Of a stretch of 64,000 nucleotides of DNA, positions 36,736 to 45,699 are shown piece after piece; within the stretch, counting starts at the first letter, position 1, and each line of letters begins with the position of its first letter. The translations under genes were made by a program, and so were the position numbers. The stretch covers positions 56,978 through 120,977 of the forward strand of contig CADABQ010000012.1 of NCBI GenBank assembly GCA_902786205.1. Reading direction: 5' to 3'. Under the pieces are notes generated by a model. The model was not told the origin of the DNA. It ran no database searches and saw nothing but the letters and a program-made list of their open reading frames with translations. Source of the stretch: an uncultured Lachnospiraceae bacterium (GTDB taxonomy: Bacteria; Bacillota; Clostridia; Lachnospirales; Lachnospiraceae).

Positions 36736-39700
36736 CTATTTCTTTATTTTTACTTTTTTTGCAGCACAATACTTTCCGTAAACTTTTTTTCCTTTGTACG
36801 TTTTATATGCCTGTATCTTCACATAATACGTTTTTCCTTTTTTCAATCCACTTATCTTTTTGCTGACTGCTTTTGAGGATACTATAACATTTTTCTTGTT
36901 TTTGGTAAACTTACTATTGGTTGCAAGTAAAATATGATAACCGCTAATATTCTTTGCCTTCTTCCAGGTTATCTTCGCCTTTTTCCCTTTTATGTTTATT
37001 ACCTTCAATCCTTTGACTTTCGCAATTGCCAATTTTACTACACCCGGTTTACTACTCTTTTTCGCCACCGTAATCTCTACAATAGCAGACACCTGACTTT
37101 CCGAAGTAGTTGCCTTAATCTGTGCCGTACCTGCTTTTAAGCCAGTTACAAGTCCATTTTCATCTACCGTAGCAATTTGTGGTGTAAGCGAAGTAAAGGT
37201 CACTTTTTCCACAGCTTCTGCCGGAATAAGCGAAGTGTTCAATTTTAATTTTTCTCCTACCTGTACAACTGATTTATTATTTTCTCCTTTCACCACAATT
37301 TTCGAAGCAGCCGGATAAGAAATTTCTACTTCCAAACTCTTTACCTGATTTTTCTTTGGATCCGTTGCGTTATCAATATGCATATAAACAGTAACTTTTC
37401 CATCCTTCAAAGCGGTAATGACGCCCGTTTTAGAATCTATGGTTGCCTTTGTAACATCTGAAGATGTGAAGTAAATAGTATCCGTTGTAATCTTATTTAC
37501 ATCTTCTATTTTTTCTGCCTTTCCCACAGAAGAAGTTGCATATCCAAATAAGGACTGACTTTCTCCAACATGCATTTTGGAAACCGGTGCAAACACTACT
37601 TCTTTTGTATCTGCAACCACCTGTATTTGTCGAGTAGCCATTACATTTTCCTTATTTTTATACTTTTCCGGTAATAAACTAATACTTCCTTTTCCAATTT
37701 TATTTGCAACAAAGGTCATCGCAACTGTTTTATTCTTTGTTCCCGCATCTTCTGTTTTTACTGGTCTTGTATCCGCTTTTACAAATTTAAACGCTGCTTC
37801 CCCACCAAACTCATATTGAATTGTATCCAATGCGTCTACCGGATTTGTAGCAAATTGTAAGGTAAATTCTTCCCCAGCCTGCACCGTTAATGGTGTATTT
37901 TTATCAATAGCCGTTCCATTTTCATCCACAAAGTATACCATTGTCTCATCCGCAGTAACAACCACCTGACACGTTGCACTTACTCCACTTCCAAGTGTTG
38001 TTGCATGTATTGTAGTAACACCTGCAGCAACCGGTTCCACCACACCATCTTCTGATACTTTGGCAATTTTTGTATCATCGCTCTTAAAGGTAACAATATC
38101 CTTGTAGTTATTCCACTGTTCTTGCGTATATTTTCCAGCATCATATGTCAAAGTTGGTACTAATTTTACACTCTTTCCAGAATCCTCTTTCAAAGAAATC
38201 TGTTTTGAATCTAATGTAATTCCATTTGCCGGTACTACTACATTAACCTGATATTCTTTCTTTACCGAACCACATTTTAATACTACCTTTGTAGTTCCAA
38301 GTCCTTTTGGTACAACAATAGCCGAAGAACTTACGGTTGCAACGCCATCTTTTAAATAGGTATATGGTTCAACCTGCGCAACAGAAGAATTCCCACTTGT
38401 CCATACATTTGCTTCCGAACAGTCTTCCGGCAGTACCTTTGGTTTTAGTTCTACCTGTTTTGTTTCTGCACCAAGCACAATATTGCTATTGGTATCTTCG
38501 ATTGCTGTACACTTTTTCTTTGTAACAGTAACAGTTACCGTTACTTCTGGAGCCTTCGGAATGACTACATCATCATATAAGGAGAAATTAATGGTTCCCT
38601 CCATACTAACTCTGGTCGTTCCCTCTTTCACGCCTTTTACATTGGCTTTGTATATATTCCATGCATTTATAGTTTCTGTTGTAGCTGGCTCCATTTCTAT
38701 GTAACCCGTCACACCATCTTTCTCAGTCACCTTCATTTCATTTCGCAAGTAGTCTGCCAAAAAGGTGTTAGTAGACAGTGCCTGTACTTCTCCGACAGAT
38801 ACACTGACTGGCTCCGGATCTGTAACCGAAAAACTAAAGTCACCGATTTGATAACCACGAAATGCATTACGGCTGATAGTTGCCTGCGCTGGTATGGTAA
38901 TTGAAACCAAACTTGCACAATTGCCAAATACATCCGCTTTAATTGCATTCGTCTTATCCGAACATACTACTTTCTGCAAGTAATGACAATCCTGGAATAT
39001 CCCTTGATTAATGGTAGTAACCGAATTGGGAATACTACATTGTTTTATTACCGTCAGTCCGAATGCATATTTCCCAATACTTTCTAATGCACTTGCCTGT
39101 CCTAAATCAATATCTTTCAATCCTTTTTCCGCATTTGGTCTATACACATCATAACCATGTGACTGCTCATCTAGTTTTGTATATTCGCAACAAGCATAAA
39201 AAGCACGTTCTCCGATAGATTTCACCTTGGAAGAAATACAAATTTCTGATAGACTACGACACTCTTCAAAAGCAGAATCTCCAATGCTCAACAATTCTCT
39301 TGGTAAGGTTTCTTTTGTTAATGTCATGTTTGCATTGTTCTTAAATGCAGAGTTTCCAATACTCTGTATTGTTTCTGGCAAGGTGACCTTTCTCTCGTTT
39401 ACATACTTTTCCTTCCGAACCTCTCCATCTTTTAACCAATCTGTCTGATTTAGTTTTTCACGTTTACTAATAGAAAAGGCATTCTCTGGCAATTCTTTTA
39501 ATTGGTTCGACAAGGTAATGTTCTTTACATTATAGCAATTTGCAAACGCACGATCTCCAATCTCTGTTATACTATTTGGTAATTGGATTTCTTTCAAGCC
39601 TGTATAATTTCTTAAGCTCAACATGTTATAGATGCTCTGTCGAACATAATATCCAACATATCCTTCTTTTGGCGTTACACTTACTCCTGATTTTAAATTA

Positions 39701-41724
39701 TCTGAAGAAGAGATCACTTTTTGTACATTCGATATTGTTCCCTGTTCTTTATCATAAGTATATGCTGTATATTCTTGTTCGTCATCTGAAACTTTTTCCT
39801 CCCGATATGCCACTTCTTCTGGCTTTGCATATCTTTTTTCTGCAATAATATACAACTTTTTATATCCTTGTGGGGAACCCTTTTCCTTATATTCACTTTC
39901 CGTCAACATCGATGCATATTCCGCTGCTTTTTCTTCTATCTTTGGTTTTCCTGCTTCATCCTCTGTATATACCAAACACTCCATTGCAGTCGTATTTCCC
40001 GCAGGCCTTTCATCATATATTTTAGAATTTTCTACATATCTTACATGATACGCCACATTCTGAATATCATTAACTGCACTACACCCCTCAAAGGCACTTT
40101 TCCCAATTTTTTGCAATGTATCCGGGAAGGTAATTGCTGCTAATTGCATACATCCTTCAAAAGCACTGTCGCCAATTTCCTGCAACTGCGATGGTAATGT
40201 CACATGACGCAAATTAGTAAAGCCTTCAAACAAGCTCTCTGGAATCGTTATAATGCCTTTTCCCAGTTGAATATTTTTTACACCCACCTGCGAATCAAAC
40301 GCATGTGCCTCAATCTCTGTTACACAATCCGGAACAGTAATAGAACGCAATCCATTGGACAAATCCAAGTTTCCATAAATATCTTTTTCGTCGTATTTTT
40401 CCGGCAATACATAAGTAAATGCATTCTTTTTTATCTTTGTTAACTTTGTCAAACCTTTCAAAAAATCTGTGTCCGACAAATTGTTGCATCCCATAAATGC
40501 TTCCTGTTCGATACTCGTTAAAATACTATTTTCCTTGTCACGCATCTCTACTTGTGTCAAACTTGTACAACCTTTAAAGATACCTTCTTGCAAAACAGAA
40601 ATCCCTTTCGACAAGCTTACCTTTGTAAGATTTTTACAATTCCAAAAAGCATTTTTTTCCACACCACCTTCTTCAGCACCATCGCCACTTCCCATCACCG
40701 AATCCGGAATGCTAATTTCTTTTATCGCAGATGCCTCAAATGCATTACTTTTTATCAACTTTAAGGATGTTGGTAATGTTGCACTGGTAATCCCACTTGC
40801 TGCAAATGCATTATTACCAATAACGGTTAAATTGTTACATTTTGATAAGTCTATTTGTTGCAAGCCGCTTGTTCCCAAAAATGCGGACTGTCCAATTTCT
40901 GTAATTGTCGTTGGAAGCGTAATATTACGAATACCACTATAGGCGCAAAAAGATGCTGGTATTTTCTTAATACCCTCTGGCAAATGCAATGTTTGCAAGT
41001 TTGTACATCCCTCAAACACAGATGCTCCCAATTCTACCGTTCCATTTGGAATCTCCATCTTCTTTAATCCCGTACAACCACCAAATGCTCCTTTTCCAAT
41101 CAGACTTACACCGGATGGAATATTAATCTCCTCCAATGCTGTACATGCATCAAATGCAGATTCATCAATCGCTGTTACGGTATCTGGCAACGTAATTTTC
41201 GTTAGTTTGTTACAATTTCGAAAGGCAAATTTACCTATTTGGGTCAATCCGGTAGGCAATACAATCTCCTGCAATCCTTTACAATTATCGAACTCATAAT
41301 CTTCAATGGCTGTCATCGATACATTGGTAAGTATGATTTTAGATGCCTTTCTAGCATACCCCAAACCACTGATTGACGTAATCTGACTTCCCACTGTAGA
41401 TAAATCAATTTCCCCACTATATGACATCAATTCCGCAAAGGTTATATCATGGTCTGCTGCTCTTCCCAACGAAGTGTTGACCACCTTTTTTAATTCATTC
41501 AACAATGTTCCATCCGGTATACCTGGTCTGTTTGTTTCCTTTGAATCGATCTGTTGTACAACTGCATTGGAATCTACCGTCACAGTAGAATCTGCCGCTT
41601 TAACAACCGGTATCTTTTCAAAAGGATACAAAGCATATTGTGGCATTCCTGTAAGCGACATTGCAACTGCCATAGATAAGCCAACTGCTTTTTTTGTATT
41701 AATCTTTATTTTTTTCCCTTTCAT
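36736..41724 (-). CDS. Large secreted BspA-like leucine-rich-repeat protein with Ig-like and Fn3 domains
   Basis: 1662 residues. A signal peptide (about 1-43, VGLSMAVAMSLTGMPQYAL) is followed by many LRR_5 (BspA-type) repeats from about 108 to 958, each of the form FxxCxxLxxIxLPxxLxxIGxxAF, with breaks near 590-690. Bacterial Ig-like (Big_2) domains with VTATC-like and GTAQIKAT motifs occupy about 1075-1555, and a lysine-rich Fn3 domain (KAKITWKKAKNISGYHI) ends the chain. There is no LPxTG or SLH anchor. Proteins of this kind bind host or matrix components at the cell surface. It stands alone with its own promoter and terminator. Confidence 0.92.
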   Translation of the reverse strand: MKGKKIKINTKKAVGLSMAVAMSLTGMPQYALYPFEKIPVVKAADSTVTVDSNAVVQQIDSKETNRPGIPDGTLLNELKKVVNTSLGRAADHDITFAELMSYSGEIDLSTVGSQITSISGLGYARKASKIILTNVSMTAIEDYEFDNCKGLQEIVLPTGLTQIGKFAFRNCNKLTKITLPDTVTAIDESAFDACTALEEINIPSGVSLIGKGAFGGCTGLKKMEIPNGTVELGASVFEGCTNLQTLHLPEGIKKIPASFCAYSGIRNITLPTTITEIGQSAFLGTSGLQQIDLSKCNNLTVIGNNAFAASGITSATLPTSLKLIKSNAFEASAIKEISIPDSVMGSGDGAEEGGVEKNAFWNCKNLTKVSLSKGISVLQEGIFKGCTSLTQVEMRDKENSILTSIEQEAFMGCNNLSDTDFLKGLTKLTKIKKNAFTYVLPEKYDEKDIYGNLDLSNGLRSITVPDCVTEIEAHAFDSQVGVKNIQLGKGIITIPESLFEGFTNLRHVTLPSQLQEIGDSAFEGCMQLAAITFPDTLQKIGKSAFEGCSAVNDIQNVAYHVRYVENSKIYDERPAGNTTAMECLVYTEDEAGKPKIEEKAAEYASMLTESEYKEKGSPQGYKKLYIIAEKRYAKPEEVAYREEKVSDDEQEYTAYTYDKEQGTISNVQKVISSSDNLKSGVSVTPKEGYVGYYVRQSIYNMLSLRNYTGLKEIQLPNSITEIGDRAFANCYNVKNITLSNQLKELPENAFSISKREKLNQTDWLKDGEVRKEKYVNERKVTLPETIQSIGNSAFKNNANMTLTKETLPRELLSIGDSAFEECRSLSEICISSKVKSIGERAFYACCEYTKLDEQSHGYDVYRPNAEKGLKDIDLGQASALESIGKYAFGLTVIKQCSIPNSVTTINQGIFQDCHYLQKVVCSDKTNAIKADVFGNCASLVSITIPAQATISRNAFRGYQIGDFSFSVTDPEPVSVSVGEVQALSTNTFLADYLRNEMKVTEKDGVTGYIEMEPATTETINAWNIYKANVKGVKEGTTRVSMEGTINFSLYDDVVIPKAPEVTVTVTVTKKKCTAIEDTNSNIVLGAETKQVELKPKVLPEDCSEANVWTSGNSSVAQVEPYTYLKDGVATVSSSAIVVPKGLGTTKVVLKCGSVKKEYQVNVVVPANGITLDSKQISLKEDSGKSVKLVPTLTYDAGKYTQEQWNNYKDIVTFKSDDTKIAKVSEDGVVEPVAAGVTTIHATTLGSGVSATCQVVVTADETMVYFVDENGTAIDKNTPLTVQAGEEFTLQFATNPVDALDTIQYEFGGEAAFKFVKADTRPVKTEDAGTKNKTVAMTFVANKIGKGSISLLPEKYKNKENVMATRQIQVVADTKEVVFAPVSKMHVGESQSLFGYATSSVGKAEKIEDVNKITTDTIYFTSSDVTKATIDSKTGVITALKDGKVTVYMHIDNATDPKKNQVKSLEVEISYPAASKIVVKGENNKSVVQVGEKLKLNTSLIPAEAVEKVTFTSLTPQIATVDENGLVTGLKAGTAQIKATTSESQVSAIVEITVAKKSSKPGVVKLAIAKVKGLKVINIKGKKAKITWKKAKNISGYHILLATNSKFTKNKKNVIVSSKAVSKKISGLKKGKTYYVKIQAYKTYKGKKVYGKYCAAKKVKIKK

Positions 41725-41814
41725 CTAATTCTTCCTTTCTGTGCATTCTACAAACGAATACATATATTTTATAGAACACATTTCTTGAATTTTATTTTCA
41801 ATATACACGATATA

Positions 41815-41843
41815 ATTATACCATTTCTCTTTTTCCAATGCAA
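41815..41843 (-). promoter_or_regulatory. Promoter of the leucine-rich-repeat gene
   Basis: TTGCAT (41838-41843), 17 bases, TATAAT (41815-41820) with an extended TGG before the -10. The leader is about 85 bases. Confidence 0.8.
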
Positions 41844-41898
41844 TATTCGTTTTTTACCGTTTATGTTATTTGTTACTGTTATTTTTCAATACAGCCAA

Positions 41899-41938
41899 AA
41901 AACGGCACAACCTACACGAATGTAAGTCATGCCGTTTT
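41899..41938 (-). terminator. Terminator of the trigger-factor-like lipoprotein gene
   Basis: AAAACGGCA/TGCCGTTTT stem with an inner ACTTACA/TGTAGGT pairing, followed by a T run, 17 bases past the stop. Confidence 0.88.
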
Positions 41939-41954
41939 ATATCCTATTTTTCTC

Positions 41955-43046
41955 TTATTTGCTTGAACTGCTTGTATCTGCTGTAGCACTTGGTGTTGCA
42001 GTTGCCTTTGTAAGGTTCATCTTACTATTTTTCACTACAAGTTCCTGTACTTTACTTAATTTGATACCAACCTTAATCTGTTCTGCATCATCATCTGTAA
42101 CCTGTTTTAAGAATTCATCTTTTGTTACATTATACTGATCTGCATATTTCTGAATCTGTTTATCATAATCTGCATCCGTAACTTTAATCTTTTCCTTGTC
42201 TGCAATTAAATCCATAACAACACGAGTAATCGCTTCTTCTTTTGCACTCTTTTCAATTTCTTCATTAAACTGATCTTCTGTATAACCTACCTGTTTGATG
42301 TAATCTTTTAATTCCATGCCATACTGTTTTGCCATATTTTCATAATATGTCTTTGCCTGTTTTTTTAACTTTTCAACCTGGTCTTCTGGATATTTTTTAA
42401 TCTTACATCCATCAATTACTTTGTTCCATGCAGCTGTCTTCTTTTGCTCTAAGATAGATTCATCTAAATTATCCTGTAACTCTTTTTTTACAGCCGCTGC
42501 ATACTCTGCTACCGTATTGTATCCATCTATATTTTCTTTCACATATTTATCTGTCAAATCTTCTACCTTAGGAATCTGTGTAATTGAATTTACAGTTACC
42601 TTAAATACAACTTTTTTTCCTGCTAAATCTTTGTTGTTACTGTAATCTTTAGGGAATGTCAAATCAAGGCTTAATTTCTGTCCTTTCTTTGCACCAATCA
42701 ATCCATCTTCAAATCCATCAATAAATGTTCCAGAACCCAGAACTAAATCATAACCGGTTGCTGTACCACCTTCAAAAGCCTTTCCATCTTTCAAACCTTT
42801 GTAGTCGATATTTACTTTATCACCCTTTTTTGCTTTATAATCTTTATCCTTTACCGCTTTTGCTTCCTCCGAAATCTTGCTTTCCATAGAAGAATTGATA
42901 TCATCGTTTGTGATTTCTGTCTTAGAAGCAGTGTAATCCACATTTAATCCCTTGTAACTACCTAACTTCACATATTTGTTTCCACAACCTGCCAATGATA
43001 ATGACATAACTGCCACTAAACCAAGTGCTACTATTTTTTTTCTCAT
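41955..43046 (-). CDS. Extracytoplasmic trigger-factor-like FKBP lipoprotein (peptidyl-prolyl isomerase)
   Basis: 363 residues. A lipoprotein signal peptide with lipobox LAGC (Cys21) anchors it outside the membrane. Residues about 68-155 form an FKBP domain (KKGDKVNIDYKGLKDGKAFEGG, FIDGFEDGLIGAKKGQ), followed by the helical C-terminal domain of trigger factor (about 165-340). The ribosome-binding N-terminal domain of real trigger factor is missing, as expected for a secreted version. It should help fold exported proteins, much as PrsA does in other Firmicutes. The Thr/Ser-rich tail ends DTSSSSK. The gene stands alone. Confidence 0.9.
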   Translation of the reverse strand: MRKKIVALGLVAVMSLSLAGCGNKYVKLGSYKGLNVDYTASKTEITNDDINSSMESKISEEAKAVKDKDYKAKKGDKVNIDYKGLKDGKAFEGGTATGYDLVLGSGTFIDGFEDGLIGAKKGQKLSLDLTFPKDYSNNKDLAGKKVVFKVTVNSITQIPKVEDLTDKYVKENIDGYNTVAEYAAAVKKELQDNLDESILEQKKTAAWNKVIDGCKIKKYPEDQVEKLKKQAKTYYENMAKQYGMELKDYIKQVGYTEDQFNEEIEKSAKEEAITRVVMDLIADKEKIKVTDADYDKQIQKYADQYNVTKDEFLKQVTDDDAEQIKVGIKLSKVQELVVKNSKMNLTKATATPSATADTSSSSK

Positions 43047-43236
43047 TTTGTTCTCTCCTTATCTAAAGTCAAAGCGTCACCATCACTTTGCTTTCTTTTC
43101 ACTTTTTTAAGCATCACCATACATTTATAACACATTTCCACCAAAAAGAAAAGTACTTTTCTAATATAAACAAATACTTTTTACCAGAATTATTACAGCA
43201 AATTATCAAATCCGTTCCTTCTGCCCTGCAAAGCTA

Positions 43237-44160
43237 TTATACGATTTCTAAAAAAGCCGACAGATTTCCGCGCATCCCTTTGGATGCTCTGTGAGAGTAT
43301 AATAATTCTGAGTTACAGCAAGTACAAACACAGGATACTCCGATATTTTTCTCCACTACTCCCGCCTCCATCAGTATCAGTTTGTTTGCCATCCACAAAT
43401 CTAACTGGTACTTTTCCGCTTTTTTCCTTTGAAATACACAATCTACCAGTTCCTGCACTTCCACTGTTTGCATTTTCTGTACATCTACAATTTGTTCCAC
43501 TGAAACGAAGTCTTCAAAAGCTTCCTTTACATCCTTACTCACTTCATAACACTCTTGACAGATAGAAGGTCCAATCATAACTTTTAATTTCTCCGGTCTG
43601 CTGCCAAATTCTTTTTGCATCTTATCAACCGTTTTAGCGCCAATTTTCCCTACCGTTCCTCTCCATCCGGAATGGCTCAACCCAATTGCACGCTTTTCTT
43701 CATCCACAAAGAAAAGCGGTACACAATCTGCATAGGAAGTGGATAACACAGTATTCCTTTCATTTGTTACTAATCCATCTATTCCAGTTAATTTCTTTTC
43801 TTTTAAATCATTTCCCTGACAGTCTTTCTTCCCTGCACGATATACCACCGTTTCATGTATCTGATCCGACAAAACAAGATTTTTTGTATCCATATCCAAT
43901 GCCTGACAAATGCGATGATAATTCTCATCTACGTTCGCATCCTCATCGCCTCTGCTATAACTTAAATTCATCGTTCCCAAATATCCTTTACTGACACCGC
44001 CCTCTCTAGTAGAAAAACCATGTCGTATAAATGGTATGTTCTCATACATAGGGAACGTAAAAAAAGACACTGCCCCCTTTTTCTTAAGCTGTGCCTCATA
44101 TTTTTCACTATTATAAGCTGCTTTGGCAATCTGATTGGTTTTGGTCCATTTTACTTGCAC
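43237..44160 (-). CDS. pgeF: Peptidoglycan editing factor PgeF (YfiH/laccase-domain family)
   Basis: 307 residues, one multicopper-polyphenol-oxidase-like (DUF152) domain. Zinc/active-site motifs are visible: GLSHSGWRGT (His), GPSICQECYEV (Cys) and SCVCTCCNSELLYSHR with a C-terminal His. Characterised members remove serine-containing or otherwise wrong peptidoglycan precursors, or act on purine nucleosides. The start is GTG with AAGGAG nine bases upstream. It is last in the translation-secretion block, 71 bases after yraN. Confidence 0.92.
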   Translation of the reverse strand: MQVKWTKTNQIAKAAYNSEKYEAQLKKKGAVSFFTFPMYENIPFIRHGFSTREGGVSKGYLGTMNLSYSRGDEDANVDENYHRICQALDMDTKNLVLSDQIHETVVYRAGKKDCQGNDLKEKKLTGIDGLVTNERNTVLSTSYADCVPLFFVDEEKRAIGLSHSGWRGTVGKIGAKTVDKMQKEFGSRPEKLKVMIGPSICQECYEVSKDVKEAFEDFVSVEQIVDVQKMQTVEVQELVDCVFQRKKAEKYQLDLWMANKLILMEAGVVEKNIGVSCVCTCCNSELLYSHRASKGMRGNLSAFLEIV

Positions 44161-44231
44161 TCTCGTTCACTCCTTTTTCTATCCATGTCATAACTATTTG
44201 TCATCCGAAAACTTTTGCCAACAAAACCTTT

Positions 44232-44591
44232 TTAACCTACATCAAATGCATCTTGAATTAATTTGCATTTTTCTCCAAGGAAAACAACAACATCAAATCG
44301 ACAAGGGGTGTCCTCTGCCAATTGTCGTTTTAGAAAATAATATTGTGCAGCACGGATCATATTGCTTTGTTTTCTATAATTTACTGCCTCTTCCGGCAAT
44401 CCATATACATCTGTGGAGCGGTATTTCACTTCTACAAACACAAGGTATTCACCATCTTTTGCAACAATATCAATCTCACCTGTCCGGGTATAAAAATTAT
44501 ATTCTAAAATCTCATATCCACAAGACTGTAAATATGCTCCAGCTTGTTTTTCTTTTTCGTTTCCAATTTTTCTCTTTTTCTGTTTGATCAA
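44232..44591 (-). CDS. YraN/UPF0102 family nuclease-fold protein
   Basis: 119 residues with the restriction-endonuclease-like fold marks GNEKEKQAGAYL, TGEIDIVAKDGEYLVFVEVKYRS (Asp, Glu-x-Lys). The cellular role is unknown. It starts with TTG directly after the TAA of ylqH, so translation is probably coupled. It is in the conserved rnhB-ylqH-yraN order. Confidence 0.9.
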   Translation of the reverse strand: MIKQKKRKIGNEKEKQAGAYLQSCGYEILEYNFYTRTGEIDIVAKDGEYLVFVEVKYRSTDVYGLPEEAVNYRKQSNMIRAAQYYFLKRQLAEDTPCRFDVVVFLGEKCKLIQDAFDVG

Positions 44592-44876
44592 TTATTTCAC
44601 CATTTTTTCACGTACTTTTTCCATATCGCTTACAAATACTAAAATTTCCGCTACTACTTCATACAGTTCTTTTGGAATATATGCACCGATTTCTACATCT
44701 GCTAAAGCATCCGCTACTTTTTTATCCTCATGTACCGGTATATCCGCTTCTTTTGCTTTCTCTAAAATTTTTTCCGCAACATAACCTCTTCCAGACGCTA
44801 TTACCTTCGGTGCCTCATCTCCACTTTCATAAGATAACGCAATTGCCTCTAAACGTTTCCGTTCTTCCTCTGTCAT
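44592..44876 (-). CDS. FlhB C-terminal-domain homologue YlqH
   Basis: 94 residues matching the cytoplasmic domain of the flagellar export switch FlhB (APKVIASGRGYVAEKILEKAKEADIPV, then GAYIPKELYEVVAEILVFV), but without membrane helices and without the NPTH autocleavage site. It is a free-standing relative (YlqH/HrpN-type) found in the rnhB neighbourhood of Firmicutes. No flagellar gene is in the window. Function unknown. Confidence 0.9.
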   Translation of the reverse strand: MTEEERKRLEAIALSYESGDEAPKVIASGRGYVAEKILEKAKEADIPVHEDKKVADALADVEIGAYIPKELYEVVAEILVFVSDMEKVREKMVK

Positions 44877-44894
44877 AGATTCATCCCCTGTTCT

Positions 44895-45659
44895 TTACTT
44901 TCCAAGTATCTTTCCCAAAAAACTACTTCTATGAATCGCACATGGACCAATCTGCTTTAGCACTTCTACATGTGCTTTGGAACCATATCCCTTGTTGCTT
45001 GCAAAATAATATTCTGGATACAGTTTATCATATTCCACCATCATTCGATCTCTGGTTACTTTTGCCACAATACTGGCAGCTGCAATAGAAATGCTTCTTG
45101 CATCTCCTTTTATAATACCTACCTGCTTTATATCTACCTGTGGAATTGTCACAGCATCGTTTAACAAAAGATCTGGTTTGACTGGCAATTTAGAAATAGC
45201 AATACGCATAGCTTCATATGTGGCCTGTAATATGTTAATTTCATCAATACGAGCTGGCGGAACTACACCAATTCCCACTCCAACTGCCTTTTCCATAATA
45301 ATGTCATATAATTCTTCTCGTTTTTTTTCGGACAATTGTTTAGAATCATTTAGATAAAGTATCTCTTCCTCTTTTGGAAGTATCACTGCACCTGCAACAA
45401 CCGGTCCGGCAAGTGGACCTCTTCCCACTTCGTCAATTCCACAGATATAGGAATATTCCTGGTATTTATATTCAAATTCTTTCATTTTTTCTGTACGAAG
45501 TATTTCTTGCTCATACTTTTGTTGTTGCTTTTTGTATTTTTCTAAAAGTTTTTTTACTCCCTGTCTATCATCTGACCCATACATTTGCTGTAATTGGGAC
45601 CACTGTTTCATTTCTGATGTCTCAAACTTTTCTTTTATCTTTGCAATCGTCTCTGCCAT
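44895..45659 (-). CDS. rnhB: Ribonuclease HII
   Basis: 254 residues: an N-terminal helical extension (about 1-70) as in Bacillus RnhB, then the catalytic core with CGIDEVGRGPLAGPV (Asp-Glu), LLNDAVTIP-like Asp and SIAAASIVAKVTRD. It cuts RNA in RNA-DNA hybrids and single ribonucleotides in DNA, using Mg or Mn. It is between a signal peptidase and ylqH. Confidence 0.95.
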   Translation of the reverse strand: MAETIAKIKEKFETSEMKQWSQLQQMYGSDDRQGVKKLLEKYKKQQQKYEQEILRTEKMKEFEYKYQEYSYICGIDEVGRGPLAGPVVAGAVILPKEEEILYLNDSKQLSEKKREELYDIIMEKAVGVGIGVVPPARIDEINILQATYEAMRIAISKLPVKPDLLLNDAVTIPQVDIKQVGIIKGDARSISIAAASIVAKVTRDRMMVEYDKLYPEYYFASNKGYGSKAHVEVLKQIGPCAIHRSSFLGKILGK

Positions 45660-45699
45660 ATTCTCTCATCCTTTGCATCAACCGCTCTCGTCACAAATT

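Noticed and set aside
38850..41400. Repeats in the leucine-rich-repeat gene as a DNA repeat array or CRISPR
   Set aside because: The periodicity is at protein level (about 23 residues per repeat); the DNA units are diverged and not spaced like CRISPR repeats.
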